From positions 1 through 6,307 of the forward strand of contig JANQJT010000280.1 in assembly GCA_028281485.1 (NCBI GenBank): 6,307 bases of DNA. Reading direction: 5' to 3'. Made by a program: the position numbers and the translations under genes. How positions within the stretch are numbered: the stretch's first letter is position 1; the number at the start of each line of letters is the position of its first letter. Source of the stretch: Phycisphaeraceae bacterium. GTDB lineage: Bacteria; Planctomycetota; Phycisphaerae; Phycisphaerales; Zrk34. Under the pieces are notes generated by a model. It saw only the letters and a list, made by a program, of their open reading frames with translations, was not told the origin of the DNA and ran no database searches. Below, piece after piece: positions 5,922-6,307 of the stretch.

Positions 5922-6307
5922 ATGAACGATCAAAGGCCGCGCATCCTCGTCCTCGGTGGAAAGAGCATCGATCGCTCCGCGGTCGCCGAAGCGCTCGCAA
6001 ACATCTACGACATCGACCAGTTCGACAACCCCGACGAGGCCGTCTACGCCCTCCGCCACCACATGTACGCCGGCATCTTCGCCGACGTCGGCGACTTCCT
6101 CCCCCTCGAACGCTCCCTCTTCGACCGCCAGGCCTCACTCGTCCTCAACACCATCGGCGAAGGCGTCTGCATCGTCGACGACAACGACGTCTGCGTCTGG
6201 GCCAACAACAAGATGCGCTCCTTCCCCCCCGAGGTCTACGACCGCGTCAAGGCCACCAGCGCCTCCGCCCAGGCACTCTTCGCCCGACAGGTCGCCCCCC
6301 ACTCCGA
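5922..6307 (+). CDS. Signalling protein with receiver-like and PAS-like N-terminus (partial, 3' end missing)
   Basis: An open frame begins at the ATG at 5922 and runs without a stop off the end of the window (128 full codons). Residues about 7-62 look like a response-regulator receiver fold: RILVLGG as the first strand, YAGIFADVG as the third, with D55 near the phospho-acceptor position. The paired acidic residues that should follow the first strand are replaced by GG, so it may be a degenerate receiver. Residues about 71-97 (LNTIGEGVCIVDDNDVCVWANN) resemble the start of a PAS sensor domain. Such an arrangement usually leads into a histidine kinase, phosphatase or cyclase output domain, but that part is outside the window. 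Codons end almost always in C, with Val all GTC and Leu all CTC, typical of a real gene here. It is transcribed away from murE. The gene itself is well supported; the function is tentative. Confidence 0.8.
   Translation, partial: MNDQRPRILVLGGKSIDRSAVAEALANIYDIDQFDNPDEAVYALRHHMYAGIFADVGDFLPLERSLFDRQASLVLNTIGEGVCIVDDNDVCVWANNKMRSFPPEVYDRVKATSASAQALFARQVAPHS

Noticed and set aside
5824..6138. Minus-strand open frame opposite the right-edge gene
   Set aside because: It is an Arg/Gly/Cys-rich shadow. The plus-strand frame has an ideal ribosome site, a coherent protein and consistent codon use.

Overview
The window is GC-rich bacterial chromosome. It holds a block of four complete genes on the minus strand. 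These are three consecutive steps of peptidoglycan precursor synthesis (murE, murF, mraY, in transcription order from right to left) followed by a MATE-family efflux transporter. A divergent plus-strand gene at the right edge is cut off by the window end. A few codons at the left edge look like the end of another plus-strand gene, followed by a good intrinsic terminator.

The organism is a diderm-type or planctomycete-like bacterium that makes meso-diaminopimelate peptidoglycan, since MurE carries the DNPR specificity motif. The long MraY (401 aa) and the style of the right-edge sensor-like protein remind me of Planctomycetes, class Phycisphaerae. That is an impression from sequence style, not a proven assignment.

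Layout from left to right: 1-26, probable tail of a plus-strand gene; 53-75, plus-strand terminator in a convergent junction; 78-1532, MATE transporter (minus); 1533-1626, short gap; 1627-2832, mraY (minus); 2833-2878, 46-bp gap with a weak promoter candidate; 2879-4258, murF (minus); 4255-5730, murE (minus, overlapping murF by 4 bp); 5731-5921, divergent intergenic region with promoter-like boxes and short repeats; 5922 to the end, 5' part of a signalling protein with a degenerate receiver-like domain and a PAS-like domain (plus).

MurE adds meso-DAP to UDP-MurNAc-L-Ala-D-Glu, MurF adds D-Ala-D-Ala, and MraY moves the finished phospho-MurNAc-pentapeptide onto undecaprenyl phosphate to make lipid I. 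The classic dcw cluster neighbours (ftsL/ftsI before murE; murD, ftsW, murG after mraY) are absent here, so this is a fragment of that cluster.

The clearest non-gene signal is a strand-wide base asymmetry. The plus strand is C-rich whichever strand codes, so minus-strand genes end codons in G and the plus-strand gene ends them in C. I found no mobile element, CRISPR array, RNA gene or clearly new system.
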